From: Ophioceras dolichostomum
Taxonomy: Eukaryota; Ascomycota; Sordariomycetes; Magnaporthales; Ophioceraceae
Reading direction: 5' to 3'
Assembly: GCA_003049485.1 (NCBI GenBank)
Contig: PYST01000323.1
Location: 1 to 43,217 of the forward strand
DNA: 43,217 nt
Position 1 is the first letter of the stretch. Each line of letters starts with the position of its first letter. Positions 10,222 to 21,660 of the stretch are shown here, in pieces. The position numbers were made by a program, and so were the translations under genes. The notes beneath the pieces are model-generated. The model saw only the letters and a list, made by a program, of their open reading frames with translations, was not told the origin of the DNA and ran no database searches.

Positions 10222-11682
10222 TCAAATCAGCCCCGCCCTCGCAGCCTCGCCACCACCCTCCTGAACGACGACCTCCATCTTCCGCTTCCCCTTCCCCAGC
10301 GAGCCCTCGCCGACGCCCATGCGTCGGGCGACGTACCGCTGCGCCACGACGCCGACGGCCAGGTTGAGCACCTCCTCGATCCACTCGGCGACCCACTCGC
10401 GGGGATCCACGCCGCCGCTCTCGACCACGTCGCGGATCTCGTCCGGCACGCGCTCGGGGTAGCCGAGCGTGCCGGCCAGCTGCTCATCCTCATCTCCACC
10501 AGCAGGGGCGGCGGCAGCGCCGCCGCTGCTGGCGGGCGTCAGGGGCGAGGCGGCGTCCAACCACCGCACCCACCGCGCGGGCACGGCCTGGCTGACGGTG
10601 TGGTACGTGATCTCGTGGACGGGGTCGAGCACGTACACGGCGAAGACCACCTGCTCGGCCGCGCGGCGGTCCTCCTCCTCCTGGCCCGGGTGCTCCGCGA
10701 CGGCGGAGTCCTTCTCCGCCTTCACGGCTGCAGCGGCAGCGGCTGACGGACCGCTGCCGAAGAGGCCCTCAGTAGCGTCGCCCTCGACGCCGACGGCCTG
10801 CAGGGCCAGGAACAGGTCGGAGCGGCGGACGGGGTTGGACTCGGACACGGGCTCGGCGGCGCGCTGGCGCGCCAGCTCCAGCCCGCCCGTGGCGGCGAAG
10901 TACTCGTCGGCGTAGGCCTCGGCGCTGGCGCGGCACAGCTTGGTGCCCTCGGTCAGGCCCTTGATGACACCCAGGTCGCGGGGAAAGTCGGTCGCGCGCC
11001 ACCAGGGGCCGTCGCGCCAGCCGTACTGGGACTGGGTGTTCGAGAAGAACCCCGGAGCGTTGGAGCCGCGGCGCCCAGCAGAAGAAGAAGACGACTGCGG
11101 CCGCACGGCGTTCTCCTGCCCGCGCTGGACGACCATCAGGTCGCCGCCCTCGACCTGGGCCATGACGCGCGAGAAGACGGCGTAGACGAGCGGGTCGAGC
11201 GACGGGTAGCCGGCCAGGTCGTGGGTGATGTGGATCGAGAGCCGCTCGTGCGAGGCGATGGGCGGGGCGAGCGTGTGCAGGATGTCGCTGAAGGTTGGGA
11301 GGGCGCGGTGGCGGATTTCCTCGCCTGTTGAATTTCGTGGGGGAGATTAAGGGTCAGCCACGCAACACAAAAAGTCATGAAGAGTTAGACGGAAGACACA
11401 CTCACCGACAAAGCCACGGATCGCTCCGACGTTGCCGCGGACCTGATCCGCCCACTTCTTCGCATCTTCGCTCTGTATCTGGCGAGCGGCGCTCTCGGCC
11501 TGCTTCATGGCGGCCGACGCCGTGGCAGTAGCGCTGGCCAGCAGCCCTCCCCACCAGCCGCCTCCTCCGCCAGAGTTCGCCGCAGGGGCAGGCTCCTTCT
11601 TCTCCGGCTCGTGCGTATCGGAACTGCTAGTTGCGCTGGGCGTGAACGACGCATGGTGGGATCGCGTGCTCTCGGCCGATTT

Positions 11683-11715
<33 letters not shown>

Positions 11716-12033
11716 GGCAGCGGAGGCACCAGCCGCCTCGGAAACTTTCTCGGCGGGCGGAGGCGGCGTGCCGGTACCGGATCTCTTGAGAGCAGCTACC
11801 TCCTTGATACGGGGAGTCTGGGGACGGGAGGCCGGCTTCTCGCCGAGCTGGTTCTCGAGCTCGGCGAGGATGTCTCGGTCGAGGTCAGCCTTGGGGGGCT
11901 GGGTGGTCTTGGATTTAGCCGCCAAGGACTTCTTCGCGGCGTTGTCGTCGGCGCCGATGCCCTCGAAGAGCTCGTCAAGGTCGTCGGTAGCAGCCGCCGC
12001 CTTGGTCGTCCGGGACGCAGCCTTGGGGGCCAT
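10222..12033 (-). CDS. MTC1: MTC1-like protein (maintenance of telomere capping 1 family), 576 aa
   Basis: Resembles the fungal MTC1 family. The yeast member was named for a telomere-capping genetic interaction and is reported on COPI-coated membranes; its molecular function is unclear. Exon 1 is 12033-11406 and exon 2 is 11324-10222 on the minus strand. The 81-nt intron has a GTGAG donor and a CAACAG acceptor, and splits the Gly codon of GFVGEEIRHRALPTF. Visible blocks: N-terminal DDLDELFEGIGADD (residues 17-30); DRDILAELENQL; a poly-Ala run; GGWWGGLLASATATASAAMK, typical of the family; SIHITHDLAGYPSLDPLVYA early in exon 2; and a C-terminal WIEEVLNLAVGVVAQRYVA. There is no signal peptide. 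It is divergently transcribed from the large gene at 13219. The assignment is by remembered family pattern. Confidence 0.85.
11687..11722. repeat. GCG trinucleotide repeat coding poly-alanine
   Basis: A run of GCG/GCA units inside exon 1 of the MTC1-like gene codes for about a dozen consecutive alanines. Such tracts vary in length between strains by slippage, and here they stay in frame. Confidence 0.85.
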
Positions 12034-13218
12034 GGTGGGCGGCCGTGTGATGTTTGGGAATGCTCTTTAGATATAAGTAGGTAGTAGTGGGTGGTAACAG
12101 CTAGGCTAGGCTACCTAGTTCAAACGCCAATGGATAGGAAACTATGGCCCCTTATCAATCCAAAGGAGGGCAGAAGGTGGACAAAAACGATGTGCTATCA
12201 AACAGAACGCCGGGAATGAAACCCTGACTAAATTGTGGTTTTCTAAAGCTGCGGTGGGCTCAATATCTAGCGTGTGTCGTTCCACAGCTGATGAGGATGC
12301 CGTTCGCAGATGGTGGTTCACCACTCTGACCAAACAACCTGCGTCACGGAACTGTGATCCTCGCAAGGTGGAGGTGACGCTAAGCCTAAGCCGGCCTAGT
12401 TGCCCGCTTAGACAATTTGCGGCGTTTGATTGGCTGAGGGCATGCCAAAAGCGAACGCCTGGCATGTGGCTTGACGGGCTGGGAGGGTGGCCCCTCTCTC
12501 GTAATACTTTGGTACCTCCTTCCTTCGTGCAGATTCCGTTGTCGTAGCTTTTTCGGGTCTTGGCGCGCCTGTGGCTTATTCCGACCCCCTTTCAAAAAAG
12601 AACAATGCACTGGAACAAAGAGATGTCGACCTGCTGAATGAGGCCAGATGGTGATCGGGATTATGTGAATAATTTTTTTCTGACTACTCCGCGCCATCGC
12701 TTCTGCTGGCTGGTCTTATTCACCGACTCTGTTTATCTCATTCACTGCATTTTTGATGGTATTGTCCTCGTTGTTTTGCATAATATCACTCTCTTTTCGC
12801 TGGCGGGCATCGGCGGGCGAGACAGTGAATTTTTTCGGTCTGTGCCCCATTCGCCCGCTGTAAGTCCCTTCCGGCAATCTGCTGCCCCCAGGCTGGCTGG
12901 TACTGGCTGGTACTGGCTGGAACTGGGCCCCCAAATTCCCAGTGGCCAGTCCTCTTTTTTCGTCTCCTGACACAGAACCCAGCATTAGCACGAAAAAAAA
13001 CCTACCTACACCTTACACATTCCCTCTCGCCTTCGCACGCCCGAGTCAAACAATCCCGTGCGACGCATCGTATTTATTTTAGTTCTTCTGAATCCCAGAC
13101 GGACGCTCTCTCTTCCGACTTACATTGCTCGTTGGGTCTACGACGTGTTGCGGCGCAGGCACGCATTAGAGCACAAGCCTAGCAGCACCAAAGCACGCAC
13201 CCCCAGCCAAACGCAATC
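12034..13218. other. Divergent promoter region
   Basis: This 1,185-bp region separates two genes transcribed outward, so it should hold both promoters. The right part has pyrimidine-rich tracts before the 13219 start. A 10-bp tandem repeat (TACTGGCTGG, 12901-12920, preceded by GGCTGGCTGG) is present. No gene is supported. Confidence 0.6.
12891..12926. repeat. TACTGGCTGG tandem repeat
   Basis: Two perfect 10-bp units (12901-12910 and 12911-12920), flanked by partial units, in the divergent promoter about 300 bp upstream of the large gene at 13219. Confidence 0.85.
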
Positions 13219-16200
13219 ATGGAGCGTGGTGGCCGGGGACGTGGCCGCGGCGGATCCCGTCGGCGCGGCGGTGCAGCTTCATCTCACACGAGCAGCAGCA
13301 ACAGCAGCAACAGTCAACCGTCGTCCTCGCACGCCGTGTCCGACTTTGCGAGCACCAACACTCACAGCACGGGCCCCGGCATGGCGGGCAACAGCAGCAA
13401 CGCCAGTCACAGTGGCAACAGCAGCAATATCGCACCGTCAGTGGCCGCCGTTCCGAGTGGCGCCGGCGCTGTCTCAACTTCATCATCAGCTGCCTCAGTC
13501 ACCACGGCTGCCTCCGCTGGCAACTCGTCATCTGCAACTGCCCGCACACCAACCAGTCTTGCACAAAAGGGCCGCGCCAAAACTTTTACTCCCGGTTATT
13601 CCGACCATTCCCCATCGTCATCCCGCCCCACGCGTCCGGAGCGGCCACCCAAAGCCGCTTCAAATCTATCTCATTCTTTCACCTTCTCCACCCCATCACC
13701 TGCACCTACCACATCCAGCACCGCCGCCACGACCACGCCCGGCAAGGGAACGGCCGGAGGAGCTGGAGCCGTACAAGCTCCCACAATGAACATGCGCACC
13801 AGACGGAGCACATTTGACGTCGGCGCCGACGCCCTCGGCGGTGCCGACGAGGAGGCCGTCTCAAAGGGTGGCCACTCGCTCCGCCGACGTGCACGTGTCG
13901 ACTACAGCCAGGTCGAAGCTCAGGATGTCGAGTCGCCAACACCCAAAATTGACGCCAAGCCCACCCTGGCCACGCCCGCCTCTACTCGTGGCCGGAAGCG
14001 CAGGGTGATCGCTCAAGATGGCCCCGCTAACGACGACGCGGATGCTCTCCCCGTGTCCGGCGCCAAGCGTCAGCGGGTGTCTAGGCCGCCGAGGGACACA
14101 CCTCCCGCGCCTGCACCAACTACTGGACGTCGCCGCAGGACTAACAATCAGCGTCCTACTGAGCCGGAGCTGCCCTCTGATCAGCCTTCAGATAATGATG
14201 TCAAGGACACCATCGAGGTCGGCGTCACACTCGATTCCGACTCTGGCTCTCAGGCCAGCTCAACTGATGACGCATTATCGGAATCAGGCGAGGAGGAGGA
14301 GGAGCTCACAGATGAACGGGACTCGTCGGAGCAGCCCTCATCCACCTCTGGCTGGCTGGGCAAAGATCAGAAGCTCACCGCAGAGCCGCTGGCGATCTCC
14401 CGGCCCGAATCCCAGCCTCGCGAAGAGCTCACTTCTCACGACGAGGTTGTCAAGGCTCCCGCCTCTCCACAACCCACCAAAGACGGTGGAAGTAGTGTAC
14501 CCGAGGCCGTGCAAACCGGCAAGAAGAGCCTGCTGGTGAAATTCGCGGTCAAGTCCGAGTCTTTGAAAAAACGCATCAAGAAGGTCTTGCGCCTGATTTC
14601 TCCGTCGCCCCGCCCGCAGACACCCGAGGAGCCCGCAGCACAGCCCACACCGCAGTCCCAGACCCCTCCCGAGGAAGAGGAAGAGGAAGAGGAGCACATC
14701 TCAGAAACGACAGTCCCGGAGGATATCGAAAAGGTTGAGGAGCTCGAGCCCACTTCGGAACCAGTGGTGGGGCCGATCGAGGAACCCGCTCCGGATGCTG
14801 TCCCAGAATCTCCCATGAAAACAGCCGAGGAGCCAGTGCAAGAGAAGGACGAGCAACCTACTGAGCAGGCTGACGCTGAGCCTGCCGCTGAATCCGAGCC
14901 TGTGGACGAGCCGCTCGCCGCGCCTGCGGACGATGAGCGGCATGACAGTGCGGAGACGGCTATTATCGAAGAGCCACGTGACATCCCTATGTCCGAGGCC
15001 CCTGCTCTTATCGAGCCACAAGAACATGCAACCCTTCCCGTGGAGGAGGCTACCCAACCCATGGCCGAGGATCTGCCTGAGCAACCTATCGTCGAGCGAA
15101 ATGTCGAAGCGCCGACTCAGCAGCACCCTACCGAGGGCGATGGTGACGCACCGGATGAGCAGACACATGAGAAGGAGAATCAAGACAGCGAGGGCGCAAA
15201 GGAGCCCAACAACACCACGATTGAATCCGTGCGCGATGTCTCTCCCCCGTCTGACATGCCGGTCTCCGGGCCACCAGAAGGCCAGGAACCAGCCCCAATC
15301 AAAACAGCCACGCCGCCGCGTGCACCACCTCCTCCATATCGCATATCGGCCTTTACGGAGGACCGCGATATCCTGCTCCTGGCGGATAGGTTGCCCGAAG
15401 TCCAGGAAGCTGTCGACTTCTTCGCGACACCCCTCTCGCGCAGGATGCAGCAAGAGCTGAGGGAAGAACTCGCCCGGGCTAAGGAGAGGGAGCCTTCTCA
15501 GGCTAAGGATGAGGACCCTTCAAAGGCTGAGGATGAGGACTATTCACAAGCCAAGGATGAAGACCCTTCGCTGCCTAGCCTGCCTGCAGATTCTGTCCCC
15601 GCTGCTCCTGTGCTCATACCAGCAGACACAGAGGCCCCCGAGGACCAGAAAGACGACACGATAGAGGTCCCCGAGGCGATGCAAGTTGACGATCGGGTCG
15701 TGCTCCCTGAGGAGGCTGCGGTCGATGAACAGGCCGGGGTCGAAGAGCAGGCAGTGGTTCCCGACCGAGCAGAAGTTGAAACCCTCGCAGTGGTCCCTGA
15801 GCGAGTAGAAGCTGAGGACCAGAATGAAGAGCCCATCGCGGTGGACGACTCACGACCGTGGGCATGCCTCACGCCATATATACCCGGCAGCACTCGGTAC
15901 CCGGAGGTGAGCGAGTCTTCTCCCGGTACCCCGAGCGCGAGCCAGGATGAGCAAGACGCCGCCACAGATGGCACCGGCGACGCGGCTCCCGCACCAGGAG
16001 AGACCAAGGCTGCCCAGGTCAATGGGCTCCCAAAGTCACCAGGCGAATCGGGCCAGGGTACAGACACCCCTCGGCCCAAGAAAATCAAACAATACTCATA
16101 TCCCAAGATCCGCGACCCGAACGAGTTCGTTGAAGCCATCAGCAACTTCAGCGCGATGAGTACGGATGAGCTGTTTGATTGCCTCGCCGTCATCAACAAC

Positions 16201-18775
16201 TCTCTCTGCGCCTGGCAGGACGAGTACGTCGAGATGCGGAAGATCTCAGATGCGGAATACAACGCCCCGAGGCGGCGGGTGGACGACCTGAAGGAAGACG
16301 ACCGGATCTCTCGAGCCATAGAGCGGTTCAAGGAGAAGGGATTCTACGAGGTCGAGACCAACGACAACAACGGGCAGAAGAATCAGCCCAAGGGGTTCCA
16401 GCTCAAGCGAACGCTGGAGCCCCGCCGCTGGGTCATGGAGATCGACAAGGACGGCGACGAGGCCAGGGCAGATGCCCGAGCCAACGACAAGGTCATGGCT
16501 CAGGCCTATGGGTTCGAGTATGACAGCCGTGAAATCGTCATTGGCCGGCAGGAGCCGCTAGACCAGCGGGACGGCGCGTTCAATAAGCCTCGCACGCGAG
16601 CCCGGCCCAAGCAGACGCTGAAGGCGGCCGAAGCCGAGGCAGAGGAGGGCATCCTAACGACGAAGCGCATTCGCAAGAGGAGAGTGCTCGACGATGAGAG
16701 CCGCCCGCCGAGCAGGGCCAGCACGCCGGCCCCTCCGCCACCGCCGCCATCGATGAGGAAGGCACGTCGTGGCCGCAACGCGCTGGCGGATTCACTCGTT
16801 GCTGCTGACGCGGAGACCGATAACGCAGAGCCTGAGACAGAGCCTGCTCCGCCGCCTCCCGCTGCAGTTCCTCCGCCCGCCCCAGCTGCTACTGCCACAG
16901 GCACGGGCAGGAAGCCCGTGAAGCGCCAACGTGGACCTAAGGGACAGTATCTTCCCAATACCACTGCCGTGTCCACACCTCCCTCCTCACAAGAAGCTCC
17001 GCCTGCAGAGGAGAAGAAGACGGCCGAGGAGCCTGCAACCAAGGCTCAGCCGACGCGCAAGCGACGCCGTGGCGCAGCTGTGGAGGACAGCCCGCCTCCA
17101 GTTGCCGCCCCTCTTCATGGCCAGCCTGCTGCTGCTCCTGTGGCATCTGGAGTCACAGCCGATGACCAGAACTACGGGGAGCCGGAGGCCAAGCGTGCTC
17201 GTAAGCGCATTCCACGTCCGGACCTCGTCCGGCCCGCCAACCGTCCATCAAAGGCCGAGATAGCATCGGGCCAGTTCTACGGCGGTGGCTCCTCGCCCAT
17301 CGAGGCGCCCCAGGCCGACGATCCCAAACCAGAAGACTCCCGGCCGACGTCGTCGTCATCCAACGCGACGACTGAGTCTAACTACATGCTGCGGCCCAAG
17401 CGCAACCGCAACTACAGGGACGCCCAGGAGGGCATCACTACTACCGAGGCTGCCGAGGAACCCAGGAGGAAGCGAGCCCGCCGAGGCGCCAACGCCGCTG
17501 CGGCGGCCCCAGCTCCTCCGTTCGCAGCCATGCCTCCTGCCCAGGCTCCTCCCCAGGTCCACCAGAGCCACCAGGGCCACCATGCTCACCCTCCCACTCT
17601 CCTTCCGCCTGCTGGCCACATGACGAATATCCCGCCTCCGATGCTGCAGCGTCCCAATCCCTTCGCCGCGCCCGCCAACGGCAGCATGCAGTACCCACAC
17701 TCGCACCCGCACGCTCACGGCGACCCGCAGCACGGCTCCTTCGGTGTGCTCAACCTCGGCCACAGAATGCCAGCCGAGGCCCACCATCACCATCATCCGC
17801 CAGCGCCCGGCCCGTCCTCCATCGGCAACAGCGGCCCAGTGGGTGTGGTCGCACCCAGCGGCCCGCCTCCGTCATCCATGCTCGCCATGCCGCCCGGCCG
17901 CGGCGGCGGCGGCCCACCACCACCTGCCAGCAGTGGCGTCGGCACGCAACAGCACCCGCATGGCCCTATTGTGGCCATTCTCCCTGGTGCGGCGCCGAAC
18001 TATGGCGGCGGCAGACGACCCCGCGAGCTGAAGATTAAGAACATCATACCCGTGGGACCCGTCGCCATCTTGCCTCGCTCGACCTCCGCCTCTGGCCAGG
18101 GCTCCAGGTCCGCGTCCGGCTCCGGCGCCGCGTCGCGCGCGGGCTCGCCTTCCTCGGCGGGCATCAGTGCGGGCGGTAATACCTGCGTTCCCGCCGGCTT
18201 CGCTGTCGGCGCTCCGGGCGGTGGAGCTAACAGCTCCTCCTCCGCTGCCCCGGCGGCGTCGACGTCTGGCCCGGCCACACCTGCTGCGGCCACGCCTACG
18301 GGCTTCACCGTCTCGAGCGGTAGCGCGGATGAGCCGGAGAAGGACTATGCGTCGATGACCAAGTCCGAGAAGATGAGCCACTCAATGCGCTGTAAGTACT
18401 GAGACTTCGCTCATTCCCTTCGCATTCCCTCCCCGCCCTTCCCTCCTAATTTTGTTTGATGTATGCGTCCCAAGTCCATCTCAGTGCAAAACTAACGAAG
18501 GTCTTTTTCTGTTCTTTTTAACAGCACGCTGGCGAAACGGCTCCATGCAGGGAGCCGTCGCGAAGCGCAAGGAGACACTGCGCCTCAAGAAGGTGAAGGC
18601 CCAAGAGGCAGAGGCGGACTTCGCCGCCGCGCCGCCGCCGGTGCTGGCTCCCGCCCCCAGCAACGGCAATCCCGGCCCATCGGCTGGGTACGGAGCGGCC
18701 CCGGCGAGCCATCCGTATTCTGTTCCTCCGCCGTCGTCTGCTCCTGGTAAGGGAGCGAAGAGAGTCGCGGCCTGA
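13219..18775 (+). CDS. Very large disordered, probably nuclear protein, 1,807 aa
   Basis: I cannot name the family. Exon 1 is 13219-18391 and exon 2 is 18525-18775; the intron (GTAAGT donor, CTAAC branch point, TTTAACAG acceptor) splits the second Ser codon of SMRSRWRNG. The N-terminus is RGG-like (MERGGRGRGRGGSRRRGG), then Ser/Thr/Ala-rich sequence with AT-hook-like basic patches (TRGRKRR, TGRRRR). Residues about 330-950 are acidic and Pro/Glu-rich, including short repeats (SQAKDEDP variants near 758-785). The one compact-looking block is about 953-1113, from KKIKQYSYPKIRDPNEFVEA through LAVINNSLCAWQDEY to RTLEPRRWVMEIDKDGDEA. Many KRRR-type nuclear-targeting patches and a Pro/His/Gly-rich region follow. 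The C-terminus has MTKSEKMSHSMR joined to SRWRNGSMQGAVAKRKETL, which looks like a conserved motif. A role in chromatin or transcription is inferred from composition only. Confidence 0.85.
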
Positions 18776-20052
18776 TTGATCATGATTAAGGAGCGAGATA
18801 GAGAGAGAAGGTATTAGATTACTTTTGCGATGTTTTGAGTAGGTCGATGGGATTGGGGATGAAGAGAGTAGTGTATGGCGTGTTTTACGGCGTGTACTAA
18901 AACAGCACGAGTCGCTGAATGCGATTGGTGCGCTTCAGAAGAGCGAGAAAAAGAGATATACTTTCTCGAATACACAGCAGAAAACGCAGGATCACTGTTT
19001 CTACGATGGTTGGTGATGATGGATCCGTGTATTGGCGTGGCGGGTTGGATCAATCATCATCACCTGACCGACGGAACTGACCGCAGTTGTCCCGCAGAAT
19101 TCGAGAGCAAAGACTCTCCCATCTTGTTAATTTAGCCAGTTTTTCGTTTTCTTGATATGCCTATTGTCTTGATTTCGTGGCTTAGCGGGTACTATTAGCA
19201 TTGTCATAATACATAGCATATTTCTTTCATTGACCACCATCAAGGTGGTGTATCTGTTGCTTCTGGGTGATTGCCGAACAGTGTATGAATGCTGTGTTGG
19301 GCTATGAGTGTTTGCAAAAATGGGAGAGAGAGTTGCTCTTCGAACGTTTGAGGGTCGCAGATCGAGGACTACTTCCTTAGCTTCCGATCGTTCACTTCCA
19401 CCACCTGAGACGTCTAAGTTGCTGGATTAGTCGTAACCAAGCGTCTCTAACGTGTGCGGATAAACAGCGTACTGCAGTCCCCTTCCTTCAGCACGAGCAA
19501 CCAACCTCCCACCCCAAAACACGACGTTCGTGTTAGCCGTGGAGCCTTGGGGTCGTCTTCGGTGCCTGTGGGCGACATTGCTCTAGGATACCTCCCCGTT
19601 AAAGGATCTCTCAGGTTTAGCTTTGGTCACCGAGAGCAGTACGCGGACATGGCAGTGCGAGCCGGCAATGACAGACACTAGAGCTGCCGAGAACTAAGAA
19701 GCGATGGGAAGAAGGACCGCAGGGCTATGGTGGCATTATTAAGGAATGGGTAGACTGTCGCGCACAAATTCTCGTCTCTTCCCCAGCTTCCGCTCCCTCC
19801 AATGTTAAAAGATAGCTACGGATCACGACTACAATCATCTCTGAAGAACTGCCGGTGTCCTTGTATGATCTCCCAAAAACAGCCCCATGAAGAACCGGTA
19901 TTATGCCTCATCTCGCCGAACTTTTGGTCCCATGGCTGCTCATACGTTCGTTACCACTCCGAGCGAGATCCAGACTAGTCGGTGTATGACGTTGCTGTGT
20001 CATCGAGCTTTCGAACCGAAGAGCTCGATGAACTGGGATGAGCAAAACCATA
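18776..20052. other. Intergenic, no gene seen
   Basis: Moderately AT-rich DNA between the large nuclear-protein gene and the MITE-like element. Short frames on both strands have no motifs. The first 100 bp presumably hold the 3' untranslated region of the upstream gene. Confidence 0.55.
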
Positions 20053-20672
20053 GGGCCTGTTTGGTTCAACTCCCAATTCTTCATCAACCCATACAAAATC
20101 GATCAACTACAGTTGCTCGCAGTTGCAAGTGGCTCCCTTGGAGCCAAATCCCTGCCCAAAATATCGGGGCATGTACCGCGTTAGCTAGGGCTTTGTAAAT
20201 CACTTCGGAAGCGGCTTAAAACGGTATAACGTTGCCCAAAGCGGTAAAATAAACGAAAAACCGGTTGCTTGAGAAAACCTAGGGGGAAAGCTGTTTTTCC
20301 CAATTGTTCGTAGTTTTTCCTTTCCCCAGGGCCTCTCCCAGGGCACTTCTCTCCCAGGGCCTCTCCCAAAGCACCTTTCTCCTAGGGCCTCTCCTAAAGC
20401 CTTTCTAAAGGCGCTTTTTTCCGGGGCCTTTCCCATGGCCTTTCCCAAAGCCTTTCCAAAGCATTTTTACGGAACTCGTAGTACGGAAAAAAAAAGAGAT
20501 AAAGAGAGAGAAAAACGAGAAAGAAAGATTTTCAAGCTTTGAGATAGGGGCAGGGGGTGCCAAGAATCGGTACATTACTATAGTTCCCTATCCGTCCCCT
20601 ATTGTCTTTATACCCCCCACAAACCACGAGAAACCGATCCACCCTATAAACCGCTAGGAACCCAGCAGGCCC
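20053..20672. mobile_element. MITE-like element with terminal inverted repeats
   Basis: The left end reads GGGCCTGTTTGGTTC (20053-20067). The right end (20658-20672), read on the other strand, is GGGCCTGCTGGGTTC, matching at 13 of 15 positions. ATA directly precedes the left end (20050-20052) and directly follows the right end (20673-20675), consistent with a 3-bp target duplication as made by PIF/Harbinger-type transposases. The element is 620 bp and holds no transposase frame, so it would be non-autonomous. The interior includes a G/C-rich tandem array and a purine-rich stretch. Superfamily is inferred from the duplication length and the end sequence. Confidence 0.7.
20328..20466. repeat. 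Degenerate GGGCCTCTCCCA-type tandem array
   Basis: Multiple diverged units of the type CAGGGCCTCTCCCA or AAGCCTTTCC, 12-24 bp long, run in tandem inside the MITE-like element. Read on the minus strand they give a Gly/Lys/Ala/Leu-repeat frame, which I regard as an artefact of the repeat. Confidence 0.75.
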
Positions 20673-21063
20673 ATAATCTTTCGCGCACTAACTGATTTCC
20701 TTCTCTTTTCTCCCGGTTCTCTCCCCGCGTTACCGGCCTTCTATTCATATCCTCTCCCGCATCCAAAAAGTACTACTGATCGTACGGCGACAAGCTCGGA
20801 GTTTTCCTTCTTCCGGGTATCTGGGTGGGTGAGTGACTTCGGACACAGGTATTATGTGTGACTGCACAGTTTATTGCAAGACAGTGAGCAGACTCGTATG
20901 GTCGGATCAGAGTCTGGAAGGTAACAGGTGACTAAGGGGCGACTTAAAACTCGGAGCTAGTTCTTACCCGTACTTTCGGATCGTAATAGTAGTACGCTTA
21001 TCGATCATAGCCTCGGTCTCGGGGAGCTTTGCTCGCTCGTTCTCTTTCTCTGTTCTCATAGAA
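20673..21063. other. Intergenic, no gene seen
   Basis: Pyrimidine-rich and AT-rich sequence between the MITE-like element and the orphan coding segment. It includes the presumed 3' untranslated region of that segment. No motif is recognised. Confidence 0.5.
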
Positions 21064-21660
21064 CTAGTTCCGCTTTCTCTTCTTGCCCTTCTTAGCCGCC
21101 GTCTTCTTGACCCGCTTCCTCGGGCGGCTACTGGCCTCGGCCTCTGTCTCGGACTCCTCCTGCACCACCTGCTTGCCGAAGGTGCCGTTATTCTTGGCGG
21201 CGATCATGGCCAGACCGGCAGCAACAGGGGGAGCGAAGTCCAGCTCGCCCCAGGCGTGTGCGGTGTTGATGCACGGGCGGAGAGTCTCCTGGTCGTCCGA
21301 GTCAGACAGGGAGCCGAAGTCGAGCATGGACAGGATGGCGCCCTGGTTTGCTCCTCCGTTGGCGGCCTTACCGGCACGGCTCGCCTTCTTGACGGTCATG
21401 GACCAGAGGGAGAACTTGTCGTTGGCGAAGTCGATGACGATGCCCATGTGCTTGAGGGCTCCGTCGCTGTTGGCCGTCGCGTAGTCGGTGACGGGCGTCG
21501 AGGCCAGGGTGTCGAGGACGTCGTCGTCTCCTGACTCTCCTCCACTCTTCTCGGCCATGCGGAGGGCGCGGTCCCGGAGCTTGTAGCGGGCGCAGACGGC
21601 AGCGAGGGAGGCCTCGGCGAGGCGGCGGATTCCGACGGACCGGGCTTTGGCTTTGGCAGC
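21064..21660 (-). CDS. Orphan GC-rich coding segment, 5' end unresolved
   Basis: The family is not recognised. The minus-strand frame is open from 21660, just after CGGCTAG, which could be a splice acceptor or simply a stop. It runs to a TAG at 21064-21066. The first internal Met is at 21558 and would give 164 aa; the open frame gives 198 codons. Third positions are strongly G/C, unlike both flanks, which favours genuine coding origin. Visible features are a helical start (RLAEASLAAVCARYKLRD), a central KHMGIVIDFANDKFSLWSM segment and a C-terminal lysine/arginine tail (RPRKRVKK...KKGKKRKRN) that looks like a nuclear localisation signal. I found no convincing upstream exon, so it may be a truncated gene or pseudogene in repeat-rich DNA. 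Confidence 0.45.
   Translation of the reverse strand, partial: AAKAKARSVGIRRLAEASLAAVCARYKLRDRALRMAEKSGGESGDDDVLDTLASTPVTDYATANSDGALKHMGIVIDFANDKFSLWSMTVKKASRAGKAANGGANQGAILSMLDFGSLSDSDDQETLRPCINTAHAWGELDFAPPVAAGLAMIAAKNNGTFGKQVVQEESETEAEASSRPRKRVKKTAAKKGKKRKRN

Noticed and set aside
20181..20448. Minus-strand Gly/Lys/Ala-repeat frame in the MITE-like element.
   Set aside because: It follows directly from the degenerate GGGCCTCTCCCA tandem array and has no other coding signal.
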